Of a stretch of 64,000 nucleotides of DNA, positions 9,228 to 18,306 are shown one piece after another (the first letter of the stretch is position 1; each line of letters starts with the position of its first letter). The notes under the pieces were generated by a model. The model did not search any database, was not told the DNA's origin, and saw only the letters and a list, made by a program, of their open reading frames with translations. The stretch comes from CAWKGC01 sp963849005. GTDB taxonomy: Bacteria > Pseudomonadota > Gammaproteobacteria > Burkholderiales > Usitatibacteraceae. Location of the stretch: contig CAWKGC010000023.1 of NCBI GenBank assembly GCA_963849005.1, positions 434,001 to 498,000 on the forward strand, in the 5' to 3' direction. Position numbers and translations under genes: made by a program.

Positions 9228-10292
9228 GCCGCCGGCCCCGGAGCCGCGGCTTCCGGGCGGGCCCTGCCCGGATCGAGCAGGCCCTGGGAATGCAGGCGGC
9301 CGACTTCGGCGCTGATCTTCTCGAGCAGGCCGTGGCTTGCTTCGGCGTGGGCGCGCTCGAGCGCCTTGGCAAAAGCGAAGGCATCGGCCGAGCCGTGGCT
9401 CTTCACGACGATGCCGCGCAGTCCCAGCAGGGCGGCACCGTTGTAGCGGCGATGGTCGACGCGCCGGCGGAAGCTCTTGATCACCGGATAGGAAATGCCG
9501 GCGGCGATGCGCGTGAGCCAGTTCTTGAGGTACGCCTCCTTCAGGAAATCGCCCATCATCTTGGCGATGCCCTCGGAGGACTTCAGGGCGACGTTGCCCA
9601 CAAAGCCGTCGCACACCACCACGTCGGTGGTGCCCTTGAAGATGTCGGTGCCCTCGACGTTGCCGTAGAAATTCAGGTGGCTGTTGCGCAGCAGCTCGCC
9701 GGCGCGCTTCACCACCTCGTTGCCCTTGATCTCCTCGGAGCCGATGTTGAGCAGGCCAACGCTCGGGTTGGTCTTGCCGCTCCAGCGCCGCGGCGAGCAT
9801 CGCGCCCATGATCGCGAACTGCAGCAGGTGCTCCGGCCCGCAATCGGCATTGGCGCCGAGATCGAGCATGAACACCTCCCCGGTGCGCGTCGGCAGCGCC
9901 GCGCAGATCGCGGGACGGTCGATGCCGGGCAGCGTCTTCAGGACGAACTTCGCGGTGCCCATCAAGGCGCCGGTATTGCCCGCGCTCACGCAGGCCTGCG
10001 CTTCACCCGATTTCACCAGGTCGATCGCGACCCGCATCGAGGAGTCCTTCTTGGTGCGTATCGCGGTGCGGATGTCCTCGTCCATGCCCACGACTTCCGA
10101 CGCGGGAACGACGGCAAGCCGCGAATCGCTGCCGGCAGGGTGGCGGGCCAGCTCTTTCGAAAGGACGTCGGGCAGGCCGACAAGGCGCAGCTCGGTGCCT
10201 TCGGTTCGCCCGATGAAATCGAGGCAAGCCGGGACGGTCACGGAAGGACCGTGATCCCCGCCCATGGCGTCGACTGCGATGACTGTCTTCAT
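9224..10292 (-). CDS. plsX: Phosphate acyltransferase PlsX (frameshifted in this consensus)
   Basis: PlsX makes acyl-phosphate from acyl-ACP for phospholipid synthesis. The N-terminal half begins MKTVIAVDAMGGDHG at 10292 and includes SAGNTGALM. The second half, in another frame, carries GLLNIGSEEIKGNE and the VCDGFVGNVALKSSEG segment, and ends PGPAA. One extra base near 9777-9783 (a C, gene sense GAG-C-GGC) separates the two. Repaired length is about 355 residues, normal for the family. The rpmF-plsX-fabH order supports the call. Confidence 0.9.
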
Positions 10293-10334
10293 TGCGTCAA
10301 TTCGCAATGAAAGCGCCGTGAGGGGCGCAGGGGG

Positions 10335-10511
10335 TCAGTCCTTGGACTTGATGACTTTCCTGCCGCGGTAATAGCCCGACGGCGAAATGTGATGGCGCAG
10401 GTGCGCCTCTCCGGTGGTCGGCTCGACCGCGGTGGGCGGGCTCACCAGGAAATCGTGCGCCCGGTGCATGCCGCGCTTCGACGGTGACTTCTTGTTCTGT
10501 TGGACGGCCAT
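10335..10511 (-). CDS. rpmF: 50S ribosomal protein L32
   Basis: This is a 58-residue basic ribosomal protein starting MAVQQNKKSPSKRGMHRAHD and ending GRKVIKSKD. The start at 10511 is fixed by the invariant MAVQQNKKS N-terminus and an AGGAGAGA site just upstream. This version lacks the four-cysteine zinc ribbon found in some L32 proteins. It sits between yceD and plsX, the normal proteobacterial arrangement. Confidence 0.96.
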   Translation of the reverse strand: MAVQQNKKSPSKRGMHRAHDFLVSPPTAVEPTTGEAHLRHHISPSGYYRGRKVIKSKD

Positions 10512-10542
10512 GTGTCTCTCCTGAAATCCTGTTGGACGAACA

Positions 10543-11037
10543 TCAATCCTTCTTTGCCTTGAGGGCCGCAAGCGCCGCGAACGGCGATGCGCGCTCCTTC
10601 GCGGCGGGCACCCCGCCCGGATCCAGCCCCGGCTTGCGCGGCACCATCGGCAGCGAGAGGATCACCGCTTCCTCGACGAGGCCGAGCACGGCGACCTGCT
10701 TTCCCGCGACCACATAATCCTCATCCTCCGGCTCCTCTTCGAATGCGGGGAGCTGCTCTTCCGTGTCCACCAGCACGAGGCGCTCGGAAACGTTCACCGA
10801 ATGCCTGAAAACTTCCAGCGTGGATTGGCAGGTCAGAAAAGCGAAGCCCTTGATTATACACGACACTACGCGCCTTTGTCGCGTATCCATTCGCGCGTGG
10901 AGGTGGTATTCGAGTTCGCCGTCGCCGTTGGCGAGGAAATCAGCCAAGCGCGGCAAGCCGGCAGGAACGACCTTTCCCGCGAAGACCGTACCTTCGCTGG
11001 TCAGTTGCCCGGGAATGATCACGGCCTGTTCGGACAT
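10543..11037 (-). CDS. yceD: DUF177 protein YceD (23S rRNA accumulation protein)
   Basis: This 164-residue protein is the DUF177/YceD family member normally found in front of rpmF; E. coli YceD is linked to 23S rRNA accumulation. The family segments CQSTLEVFRH and LVEEAVILSLPMVPRK are visible, and the C-terminus is FAALAALKAKKD. It opens the lipid operon. A good promoter ends about ten bases upstream of its ATG and I see no Shine-Dalgarno site, so the mRNA may be leaderless or nearly so. Confidence 0.85.
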   Translation of the reverse strand: MSEQAVIIPGQLTSEGTVFAGKVVPAGLPRLADFLANGDGELEYHLHARMDTRQRRVVSCIIKGFAFLTCQSTLEVFRHSVNVSERLVLVDTEEQLPAFEEEPEDEDYVVAGKQVAVLGLVEEAVILSLPMVPRKPGLDPGGVPAAKERASPFAALAALKAKKD

Positions 11038-11045
11038 GGGCAGGC

Positions 11046-11074
11046 ATGATAGACTTTTTCTTCAGTAGAATCAA
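11046..11074 (-). promoter_or_regulatory. Candidate sigma-70 promoter of the yceD-rpmF-plsX-fab operon
   Basis: On the minus strand a TTGATT (-35, 11074-11069) is followed after 17 bp by TATCAT (-10, 11051-11046). Transcription would start near 11039, about two bases before the yceD ATG at 11037. It lies in the 49-bp gap between yceD and the divergent yceF. Confidence 0.55.
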
Positions 11075-11086
11075 CAAGGTATTGAT

Positions 11087-11671
11087 TTGAAACCCGTTTC
11101 CGTCGTCCTCGCCTCGGGCTCCCGATACCGCCACGATCTCCTGGCCCGCTTGAGGCTGCCCTTCGTCGCCTGGGCGCCCGATCTGGACGAGTCTGCGCTG
11201 GCCGGCGAAACGCCGTCGCAAACGGCGCGGCGGCTCGCTGTTGCGAAGGCCCGCGCCGGCGCACTCGCCCATCCCGACGCGATCGTCATCGGTTCGGACC
11301 AGGTCGCCGACTTGAACGGCCGCGCGCTCGGCAAGCCCGGCACGCTGGAGGCCGCGCAGGAACAGTTGCGCGCGATGCGGGGGCAGACCGTCATCTTTCA
11401 CACTGCGCTCGCCGTGGCCGTGCCGGGACACGACGAACCGCTGGTGGAACTGGTCGAGACCGATGTCCGGTTTCGCCCGCTGTCCGAAGACGAGATCGAT
11501 CGCTATCTGGCGCTCGAGCCCGCTTTCGACTGCGCCGGCAGCGCCAAGGCAGAGGGGCTGGGCATCTCGCTCACCGAATCGATCCGCGCCGACGATCCGA
11601 CGGCGCTCATCGGGCTGCCGCTCGTCGCGCTGGCCCGACTGCTGCGCAGCGCCGGCCTGAAGGTGCCGTGA
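11087..11671 (+). CDS. yceF: Maf-type nucleotide pyrophosphatase YceF
   Basis: Members of this subfamily hydrolyse modified nucleoside triphosphates such as 7-methyl-GTP. The protein has 194 residues and starts MKPVSVVLASGSRYRHDLL, which carries the SxSxxR substrate motif. IGSDQVADLNG supplies the catalytic acidic residue and FDCAGSAKAEGLG the C-terminal motif. The start codon appears to be TTG at 11087 with AAGG upstream; no better start is seen. It is divergent from yceD, as in many proteobacteria. Confidence 0.88.
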   Translation: MKPVSVVLASGSRYRHDLLARLRLPFVAWAPDLDESALAGETPSQTARRLAVAKARAGALAHPDAIVIGSDQVADLNGRALGKPGTLEAAQEQLRAMRGQTVIFHTALAVAVPGHDEPLVELVETDVRFRPLSEDEIDRYLALEPAFDCAGSAKAEGLGISLTESIRADDPTALIGLPLVALARLLRSAGLKVP

Positions 11672-12396
11672 GCGGCACGCTGTACCTCATTCCCTCGCTG
11701 CTCGGCGAGGCGGCCGCCGTGGATGACGCGCTGCCGCCCGCAGTGCTTTCCCGCGTCCGCTCGCTCGACGACTTCGTGGTCGAGAACGCCCGGAGCGCGC
11801 GCCGGTTTCTTTCCGCATGCGCCTATCCGAGGCCGCTGCAGGGCGTGCGCATGACCGTGCTGGACGAGCACACCGCCGCCGAGGCGGTCGATGCGATGCT
11901 GTTGCCGCTGGTCGAAGGGCGCGACATCGGCCTGCTTTCCGAGGCAGGCGCGCCTGCCGTGGCCGATCCGGGAGCGCAATTGGTCGAGTGCGCGCACCGC
12001 GCCGGCCACCGCGTCGTTCCCATGGTGGGGCCGTCGTCGCTGCTGCTCGCCCTGATGGCCTCGGGCCTGGAGGGGCAGCGCTTTCGTTTTCTCGGCTACC
12101 TGCCGGCGTCGGGGCCGGAGCGCGGCGAAGCGATCCTCGCGCTGGAGAATGCTTCCCGGGCCCCTGGCGAGACCCAGATCTTCATCGAGACCCCCTATCG
12201 CGGGGATGCTTTGCTGCAGGACCTCGTCCGCCTGTGCCGGCCGGACACGCGGCTCGCGGTCGCGGCCGACCTCACCCTGCCCTCCGAGACCATCCGCAGC
12301 GATGCCATCGCCGGTTGGCGCGCGCATCGCATCCCGCTGGGCAAGCGCCCGGCGGTGTTCCTGTTGCTCGCGGGCACGGCGAAAAAGCGCCGCTAG
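11668..12396 (+). CDS. SAM-dependent methyltransferase, tetrapyrrole-methylase fold (RsmI-related)
   Basis: This 242-residue protein belongs to the tetrapyrrole methylase superfamily, close to RsmI (16S rRNA 2'-O-ribose methyltransferase, COG0313). Visible features are GLLSEAGAPAVADPGAQLV, VPMVGPSSLLLALMASGL, FLGYLPASG and IFIETPYRGD. It lacks the RsmI N-terminal start, so it is more likely the shorter paralogue often found beside yceF. It starts with GTG overlapping the yceF stop (GTGA). The stop TAG shares the palindrome CTAG with the stop of the convergent GGDEF-EAL gene. Confidence 0.78.
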   Translation: MSGTLYLIPSLLGEAAAVDDALPPAVLSRVRSLDDFVVENARSARRFLSACAYPRPLQGVRMTVLDEHTAAEAVDAMLLPLVEGRDIGLLSEAGAPAVADPGAQLVECAHRAGHRVVPMVGPSSLLLALMASGLEGQRFRFLGYLPASGPERGEAILALENASRAPGETQIFIETPYRGDALLQDLVRLCRPDTRLAVAADLTLPSETIRSDAIAGWRAHRIPLGKRPAVFLLLAGTAKKRR

Positions 12397-15305
12397 GTCG
12401 CGAACTTCGACGAGAAATCGTTGCGCTGCAGGAGCGGCAGCAATTCGCGCGCGCTCAAGGGCTCGGAGAAATAGAAGCCCTGCCCCAGGCGGCAGCCTTT
12501 GTTCTTCAGCAGCGACAACTGGCCGGCCGTCTCGATGCCCTCGGCAATGGTCTCGAGGTCGAGGCTGCGCGCCATGTTGATGATCGCCACCGTGATGGCC
12601 GTGTCGTTGGGGTCGACCGTGATGTCGCGGATGAAGGACTGGTCGATCTTCAGCTTCTGTATCGGCAGGCGCTTCAGGTACGACAGGCTCGAGTAACCGG
12701 TGCCGAAGTCGTCGATGGCGATGTGTATGCCCATGTCGGCGAGCTTGTTGAGCAGGAGGATCACGCCCTCGGTCTGGCGCATCACCTGGCTTTCGGTGAT
12801 CTCGAGCTCGAGCGAATTGCCTTCCAGCCCGGAATCGGCGAGCACGCGCACCATCGTTTCGACGAAGTTCTTGTCGCCGAACTGGCGCGCGGACAGGTTG
12901 AGCGCCACGCGCTTGGGCGGCAGGCCGAGATCCTTCCATTCCTTCATCTGCCGGCAGCCCTCGCGCAGCACCCACTCGCCGATCTCGCCGATCAGCCCGA
13001 TCTCCTCGGCGAGCGGGATGAAGTCCCCGGGCAGGATCGTGCCGCTGTCCTCGCTCTCCCAGCGCACCAGGCCCTCCACTGCGACGATGCGGCCCGTCTC
13101 GAGGTCCACCTGCGGCTGGTAATGGAGCACGAAATCCTTCTGCATCACCGCGCGGCGCAAGGCGCTCTCCAGCGTCATGCGGCGCTTGACCGCGATGTTC
13201 ATCTGCGCGGTGAAGTACTGGTAGGTGTTCTTGCCGAGCGACTTGCCGTGGAACATCGCCGTGTCCGCGTTCTTCATCAGGGTCTGCGCGTCGTGCCCGT
13301 CCTCGGGATACAGCGCGATGCCCAGGGACCCGCTGACATGCTGGTTGCTTCCGCCCAGGACGAACGGCGCGCGCAGCGAGTTCAGGATCTTCTGCGCCAC
13401 CACGGACGCGCCGCGGTTGTCGTCGATGCCGTCGAGCAGCACGATGAACTCGTCGCCGCCCTGCCGGGCGATGGTGTCCTCCACGCGCACGGCTTCCTGG
13501 AGGCGCCTGGACACCTGCCGGAGCAGCTCGTCGCCGACGTCGTGGCCGAGCGTGTCGTTGATGTTCTTGAAGTTGTCCAGGTCGATGAAGAGCACCGCCA
13601 CCTTCTTGCCGTTGCGCTCCGCGCGCTGGATGGCGTGGGCAAGGCGGTCCTGCAGCAGCGAGCGGTTGGGCAGCCCGGTGAGGTTGTCGTGGTAGGCGAG
13701 GTGCTGGATCTTCTGCTGGATCTGCTTGCGGTCGGTGACGTCGCGCGAATTGAACACCAGCCCGCGGATGTGCGGGTTGTCGAGGCAATTGGTGCCGAGC
13801 GATTCCATGGTCCGCCAGCCGCCGCCTTTCAGCGCGACGCGAAACTCCGCCGGCTCGCGCGACTGGTGCGACTCGACCACGCGCGCGACGGCGGTGCGCA
13901 CGGCGTCGGCATCGTCGCGGTGCACCAAGTTGAAGACGTTCTTGCCGATCGTTTCCTGGGGATCGTAGCCGACCAGCTGCTTCAGCGCCGGGCTCTGGTA
14001 GCGGATGGTGCCGTCCGGGTCGATCACCGTGATCACGTCGAGCGTGCTCTCGGTGAGCACGCGGAAGCGCGCCTCGCTCGCCTCCAGCGCGCGCTCGGTC
14101 TCCTTGTAGCGGGTGACGTCGGTGATCACGCCGATCAGCCCGGCGACGGCGCCCGAGGGATCGACGAAGCTCACCTTGTTGTAGAGCATCTCGCGCGATT
14201 CGCCATTCGCGGTGGGCGCGATCGATTCGTACGTCTCGGTCGTCTGCGTGGCGAAAAGCCCGGCATCCTTCTCGTGGTGCATCGCGGCGAGCTCCTTGTC
14301 GCCGAACAGGTCGTGCACGGTCTTGCCGATCCAGTCCTGGCCGCCGCCGAAAAGCTCGTCCCAGGCGCGGTTGTAGACCCGGTAGCGGCCCTGGGTATCC
14401 TTGAACCAGACGGGGCTGGGAATGGCGTCGATCAGCGCGCGCGTGAAATGCAGCTGGTCGTTCAGGGCGCGCTCGGCGAGCTTCGCGTCCGTCGCCTCGA
14501 AGCACATCACGACGATCCCGGTGATCTTTTCCGTCTCGTCCCGGAGCGGCGCGGCGGCGCCCTTGATGTGGATGGTCCTGCCGTCCTTCGTGCGCCTCTC
14601 GAGGTCCAGGTTGGTGAGCGTTTCTCCCGCCAGCACCCGGTCGCGCAACGCCTTCGCCTCGTCGCGCTTTTCCTCGGGGACGAATGGCGAGCGCTTGCCT
14701 ATGGCTTCCTCGCGGGTGAAGCCGAACGCCTTGACCGCGGCCGGGTTCCAGAAGGTGATGAAGCCTTCCGGCGTAGTGGAGTAGATCGGGATCGGCGAGG
14801 TGTCGATGATCGCCGTGAGGAAGTTGTTCATCGTGCGCAGCGCGCGGTCCTTGCCGCGCTGCTCGGTGAGGTCGATGAAGGCGCCGACGATGAAGCTCGG
14901 CCGGCCCTCCTTGTCGCGAAGAAGCGTCGCGCTGCGCCTGACGAAGACCGTCGACTTGTCGGCGCGCACGAAGCGCTTCTCCGACGTCTCGGGCATCACG
15001 CCGTCGCGCTTGGCGCGCGCCAGTTGCGCGGCATCGCGGTCGGCGTCGTCCGGATGGGTGATCTTGCGGAAGGGCTGGCCGATCAGGGATTCGCGCGGAT
15101 AGCCGACCATGGCAGCGAAGGCCTTGTTGACCAGCAGGAACTCGCCGTCGAGGGAGACCAGCACGAGCCCGACGCCCGCGCAATCGAATACGTCGCGGAC
15201 GATGTCGAGGTCGACGCCGGCGGGCTCCTCCTGCGCCTTGCCAGGGCTGCCCGCCGGGGGCGCCTTCGCGAAGACGTTTCTCAGTGCGCGTTCTACGGGA
15301 TTCAT
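12393..15305 (-). CDS. PAS-GGDEF-EAL sensor with c-di-GMP turnover domains
   Basis: A 970-residue soluble protein with about four PAS domains (roughly residues 35-545), a GGDEF domain (555-715) and an EAL domain (725-965). The diguanylate cyclase signature RQGGDEF is at about 613-619, and an RVED inhibitory I-site lies five residues before GGDEF. In the EAL domain the first motif reads EGLVRW, but the other metal and catalytic elements are present: NLSARQF, ELEITES, IDDFGTGYSSL, LKIDQSFI, AEGIE and GQGFYFS. Both activities are therefore plausible. It has no membrane segments, so the PAS domains probably sense an internal ligand or redox state. Confidence 0.92.
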   Translation of the reverse strand: MNPVERALRNVFAKAPPAGSPGKAQEEPAGVDLDIVRDVFDCAGVGLVLVSLDGEFLLVNKAFAAMVGYPRESLIGQPFRKITHPDDADRDAAQLARAKRDGVMPETSEKRFVRADKSTVFVRRSATLLRDKEGRPSFIVGAFIDLTEQRGKDRALRTMNNFLTAIIDTSPIPIYSTTPEGFITFWNPAAVKAFGFTREEAIGKRSPFVPEEKRDEAKALRDRVLAGETLTNLDLERRTKDGRTIHIKGAAAPLRDETEKITGIVVMCFEATDAKLAERALNDQLHFTRALIDAIPSPVWFKDTQGRYRVYNRAWDELFGGGQDWIGKTVHDLFGDKELAAMHHEKDAGLFATQTTETYESIAPTANGESREMLYNKVSFVDPSGAVAGLIGVITDVTRYKETERALEASEARFRVLTESTLDVITVIDPDGTIRYQSPALKQLVGYDPQETIGKNVFNLVHRDDADAVRTAVARVVESHQSREPAEFRVALKGGGWRTMESLGTNCLDNPHIRGLVFNSRDVTDRKQIQQKIQHLAYHDNLTGLPNRSLLQDRLAHAIQRAERNGKKVAVLFIDLDNFKNINDTLGHDVGDELLRQVSRRLQEAVRVEDTIARQGGDEFIVLLDGIDDNRGASVVAQKILNSLRAPFVLGGSNQHVSGSLGIALYPEDGHDAQTLMKNADTAMFHGKSLGKNTYQYFTAQMNIAVKRRMTLESALRRAVMQKDFVLHYQPQVDLETGRIVAVEGLVRWESEDSGTILPGDFIPLAEEIGLIGEIGEWVLREGCRQMKEWKDLGLPPKRVALNLSARQFGDKNFVETMVRVLADSGLEGNSLELEITESQVMRQTEGVILLLNKLADMGIHIAIDDFGTGYSSLSYLKRLPIQKLKIDQSFIRDITVDPNDTAITVAIINMARSLDLETIAEGIETAGQLSLLKNKGCRLGQGFYFSEPLSARELLPLLQRNDFSSKFAT

Positions 15306-15323
15306 GTGCGCGTGGGCCCGGGC

Positions 15324-16292
15324 CTAGCGGATGGTGCCGCCGGCCCTGCCGGCGATTTCGGCGAGCGCGCGCCCGGCGGTTTCGCCTGCAGAAGCGCCGA
15401 GGCGCCGCGAGAATGTCTCAAGGTAGTTTTCCTCCGGGGTGAAATCGACCACGTGCTCGGCCTTGACCACTTCGCGCGCGACATAGTCCAGCGAGCCGAG
15501 CGCGTCGGCGAGCCCGAGCTCGAGGCTGCGCTCGCCGGACCACACCAGGCCGGAGAACATCTCGGGGCTTTCCTTCAGGCGCTGGCCCCGGCCGGCGCGA
15601 ACCACCTTGATGAACTGCTGGTGGATCTCCTCGAGCATCTTCCTGGCGATCTCCTGCTGCCCGGGATTGGCGGGAGAATAGGGATCGAGGAAGGCCTTGT
15701 TCTCGCCCACGGCAATCACGCGGCGATCGATGCCGAGTTTTTCCATCGCGCCCGTAAAGCCGAAGCCGTCCATGATCACGCCGATCGAGCCGACGATGCT
15801 CGCCTTGTCGACGTAGATCCTGTCGGCCGCGACCGCGACGTAATAGGCACCGGAGGCGGCAACGTCGGAGACCACCGCGTAGAGGGGAATTTCCGGGTAC
15901 TTCGAGCGCAGCCGACGCATTTCGTCGTTGATGGTCCCGGCCTGCACGGGACTTCCGCCCGGGCTGTTGATGCGCAGCACCACGGCCTGCGTGTTGCGGT
16001 CCTTGAATGCCGCATTGAGGGCGCTCACGATGCGGTCCGACGAAGCCTTGCCCTCGGGCGCGATGATGCCTTTCAGATCGACAAGCGCGGTGTGCTTGCC
16101 CGGGAAGTGCGGCTTGTCGTCGACGCGGCCGAGCCAGCCCATGGCGATCGCGACGAGAAGGAAGAGAAAGGTGAGCCAGAGCAGGCGGAAGAGGATCCGC
16201 CAATGGCGGTCGCGGCGCTGCTCGTCGATCGCCTTCAGGGCGATCTTTTCGAGCACCGCGCGTTCCCAGTTCGGTGAGTTGGGGTCGATCAT
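15324..16292 (-). CDS. sppA: Signal peptide peptidase SppA-type S49 serine peptidase
   Basis: This 322-residue inner-membrane protein has one membrane segment at about residues 33-53 and a periplasmic S49 domain. RINSPGGSPVQAG is the oxyanion region, the nucleophilic Ser is in DVAASGAYYVA, and SIVGSIGVIM follows. The catalytic Lys should lie further downstream. It matches the short single-domain SppA, which degrades leftover signal peptides. Its stop is 19 bp from the start of the GGDEF-EAL gene. Confidence 0.88.
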   Translation of the reverse strand: MIDPNSPNWERAVLEKIALKAIDEQRRDRHWRILFRLLWLTFLFLLVAIAMGWLGRVDDKPHFPGKHTALVDLKGIIAPEGKASSDRIVSALNAAFKDRNTQAVVLRINSPGGSPVQAGTINDEMRRLRSKYPEIPLYAVVSDVAASGAYYVAVAADRIYVDKASIVGSIGVIMDGFGFTGAMEKLGIDRRVIAVGENKAFLDPYSPANPGQQEIARKMLEEIHQQFIKVVRAGRGQRLKESPEMFSGLVWSGERSLELGLADALGSLDYVAREVVKAEHVVDFTPEENYLETFSRRLGASAGETAGRALAEIAGRAGGTIR

Positions 16293-16329
16293 CGATTGAT
16301 GGGCCGGGGCTGCGTACGCACGCTGGAAG

Positions 16330-16680
16330 TCATTTTTTCAGAAGCACGATTCGACCGCCTTGCTCCGCGATATCGACCCTTTCGAGCGATGCCCCCCGGC
16401 ATGGCCCCGCAAAACAAAAACCGCTTGCTGGCTCGAAAAGCGCGCCGTGCGTGGAGCACACCAAGTATAACCCGGTTCCCTCGAAGAATTCACCGGGCTG
16501 CCAGTCGAGTTCCACCCCGAGATGCGGGCAGCGGTTCACGAAGGCGCGCGCCTCGCCGTCGAAGCGCACGGCGAAGCCGGTCGCCGGGCGGCTCTCCGGG
16601 GAAGGCAGCGGGAAGCGCACGCCTTTGCCGCCCTCCTCGAGCGCCTCCGAGGCGCAGATCAGGTTTGCGTCGTCAGCCAT
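16330..16680 (-). CDS. Rieske [2Fe-2S] domain protein
   Basis: A 116-residue single-domain Rieske protein. The cluster ligands are in CPHLGVEL and CSTHGALF. It resembles the small ferredoxin-like Rieske proteins that sit next to sppA and a HAD phosphatase in betaproteobacteria; the redox partner is unknown. I chose the ATG at 16680 (MADDANLIC); the start overlaps the preceding HAD gene by 22 bp. A longer frame begins at 16761 but reads antisense-like residues. Confidence 0.85.
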   Translation of the reverse strand: MADDANLICASEALEEGGKGVRFPLPSPESRPATGFAVRFDGEARAFVNRCPHLGVELDWQPGEFFEGTGLYLVCSTHGALFEPASGFCFAGPCRGASLERVDIAEQGGRIVLLKK

Positions 16681-17312
16681 CGGTGCAGGGCATCGACCGT
16701 GGAAAGGTAGTCTCGCGCGGCCATGCTGCGCAGTCGCGCCTCGGAATGGGCGCCATAGCACACTGCGAGCGCGTCACATCCGGCGTTGGCCGCAAGCTCG
16801 AGGTCGTGCGTGGTGTCGCCGATCATCAGCGCGCGCCCGGGCGGCACGGCGGCGCTGTCGAATATGTGCAGCAGCATGCCGGGGTGCGGCTTGGAGAAAC
16901 CTTCATCTGCACAGCGCGTGATCTCGAAGTGCCTCGCCAGTCCCGTTGCCTGCAGCGCGCGGTCGAGGCCGCGGCGCGCCTTGCCGGTGGCGATCCCGAG
17001 CCTGGCGCCCCGCGCCGAGAGGTCCTCGAGCATTTCCTTCACGCCGGCATAAAGCGGGATTTCACTTTCGCCCGCGAGGAAATGCACCCGGTAGCGCTCC
17101 GTGAGCCGGCGTTGGCCCTCGGCGTCGAGCCCGGGCGCGATGAGGCGCAAGGTGTCGGCTGTCCCGAGCCCGATGACGAACTTCGCCGCCTCGTCATCGG
17201 GGACCTCCAGGCCGAGTTCGCGGCAGGATTCCTGCAAGGCCAGCGCGATCAGCGCCGTCGAGTCCATCAGCGTGCCGTCCCAGTCGAAGATGAGCAGCTC
17301 GTAATCGGTCAT
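16659..17312 (-). CDS. HAD-family hydrolase, phosphoglycolate-phosphatase-like
   Basis: 217 residues of the haloacid dehalogenase superfamily with a helical cap. Motif I is FDWDGTLMDS, motif II lies in GIATGKARRGL, motif III is the Lys in SKPHPGM, and motif IV is MIGDTTHDLELAANAG. It resembles phosphoglycolate phosphatase (Gph), but the substrate cannot be fixed by sequence alone. ATG 17312 overlaps the rluC stop by 4 bp, so the two are co-translated. Confidence 0.85.
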   Translation of the reverse strand: MTDYELLIFDWDGTLMDSTALIALALQESCRELGLEVPDDEAAKFVIGLGTADTLRLIAPGLDAEGQRRLTERYRVHFLAGESEIPLYAGVKEMLEDLSARGARLGIATGKARRGLDRALQATGLARHFEITRCADEGFSKPHPGMLLHIFDSAAVPPGRALMIGDTTHDLELAANAGCDALAVCYGAHSEARLRSMAARDYLSTVDALHRWLTTQT

Positions 17313-18298
17313 TTCCTCGCCTTCGCCGGGGAAAGGTTTGCCGCGGCGAAGGCCGCGAGGTCCGCGGGCAGGGGCGCCTCGAGCTTCAGGCCGCGCCCGG
17401 TGCCGGGGTGCACGAAGGCCATGCGCGCGGAATGCAGGAACATCCGCTTCAGGCCTTCCTGGCGCAGCGCCTTGTTCAGTGCGAAGTCGCCGTACTTGTC
17501 GTCGCCGAGGATGGGGAACCCCAGGTGCGTGAGATGCACGCGGATCTGGTGGGTGCGCCCGGTGATGATGTGCGCCTCCAGCAGGCTGAAGCGCGGGCCG
17601 CTGCCTTCGAGCGTGAACACGGTCTCCGAGGCCTGGCCGTCCTCGTCGATCGCGACGCGCCGCTCGCCCTCGCCCGTGAGGAACTTGCGCAGCGCCAGCC
17701 GCACCCGCTGCTTCGCGTTCTTCCATTTGCCATTGACCATCGCGAGATAGCGCTTCTCGATCTCATGGTCGCGCAGGAGCGCGTGCATCGCAACGAGCGC
17801 CGAGCGCTTCTTGGCCAGCAGGAGCAGCCCCGAGGTGTCGCGATCGAGGCGATGGACGAGTTCCAGGAAACGCAGCTCCGGGCGCTCGCGGCGCAAGGAC
17901 TCGATGGCACCGAGGCTCACGCCGCTGCCGCCGTGCACCGCGACCCCGGCCGGCTTGTCTATCGCGAGAAGCCAGTCGTCTTCGAAGACGGTATGCGCCG
18001 CAAGCTGCAGGGGCGCCACCGTGGACTGCGTGCGTTCTGCCACGCGCACCGGCGGCACGCGTATCCGGTCGCCCACCTGGAGGCGGTAGGACGCTTCGAT
18101 CCGCTTGCTGTTCACGCGCACCTCGCCAGAGCGCAGGATGCGGTAGACGTGGCTCTTCGGCACCCCCTTCAGCCGGGCGACGAGGAAGTTGTCGATGCGC
18201 TGGTCGGCCGCGTTTTCATCGACCTCCAGCCAGGACACCGCAGCCCGCGTGGGGCCATCCGGGGTGCTCGCGGCAGGAATTTTCTCGGCGGGAGACAT
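17309..18298 (-). CDS. rluC: 23S rRNA pseudouridine synthase RluC
   Basis: It makes pseudouridines at positions equivalent to 955, 2504 and 2580 of 23S rRNA. An N-terminal S4 domain (NFLVARLKGVPKSHVYRILR) is followed by the RluA-family catalytic domain, with the catalytic Asp in VHRLDRDTSG and the conserved GRTHQIRVH. I prefer ATG 18298 (MSPAEK, 329 residues), which has GGCGGGAGA just inside; an in-frame ATG exists six codons upstream. Divergence from rne is the same arrangement as in E. coli. Confidence 0.92.
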   Translation of the reverse strand: MSPAEKIPAASTPDGPTRAAVSWLEVDENAADQRIDNFLVARLKGVPKSHVYRILRSGEVRVNSKRIEASYRLQVGDRIRVPPVRVAERTQSTVAPLQLAAHTVFEDDWLLAIDKPAGVAVHGGSGVSLGAIESLRRERPELRFLELVHRLDRDTSGLLLLAKKRSALVAMHALLRDHEIEKRYLAMVNGKWKNAKQRVRLALRKFLTGEGERRVAIDEDGQASETVFTLEGSGPRFSLLEAHIITGRTHQIRVHLTHLGFPILGDDKYGDFALNKALRQEGLKRMFLHSARMAFVHPGTGRGLKLEAPLPADLAAFAAANLSPAKARK

Positions 18299-18306
18299 TT
18301 CACGGG

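Noticed and set aside
11817..16277. A 1486-codon open frame on the plus strand, opposite the GGDEF-EAL gene
   Set aside because: It lies antisense to clear genes, has a composition biased to Arg, Gly, Val and His, and shows no domain. High G+C produces such shadows.
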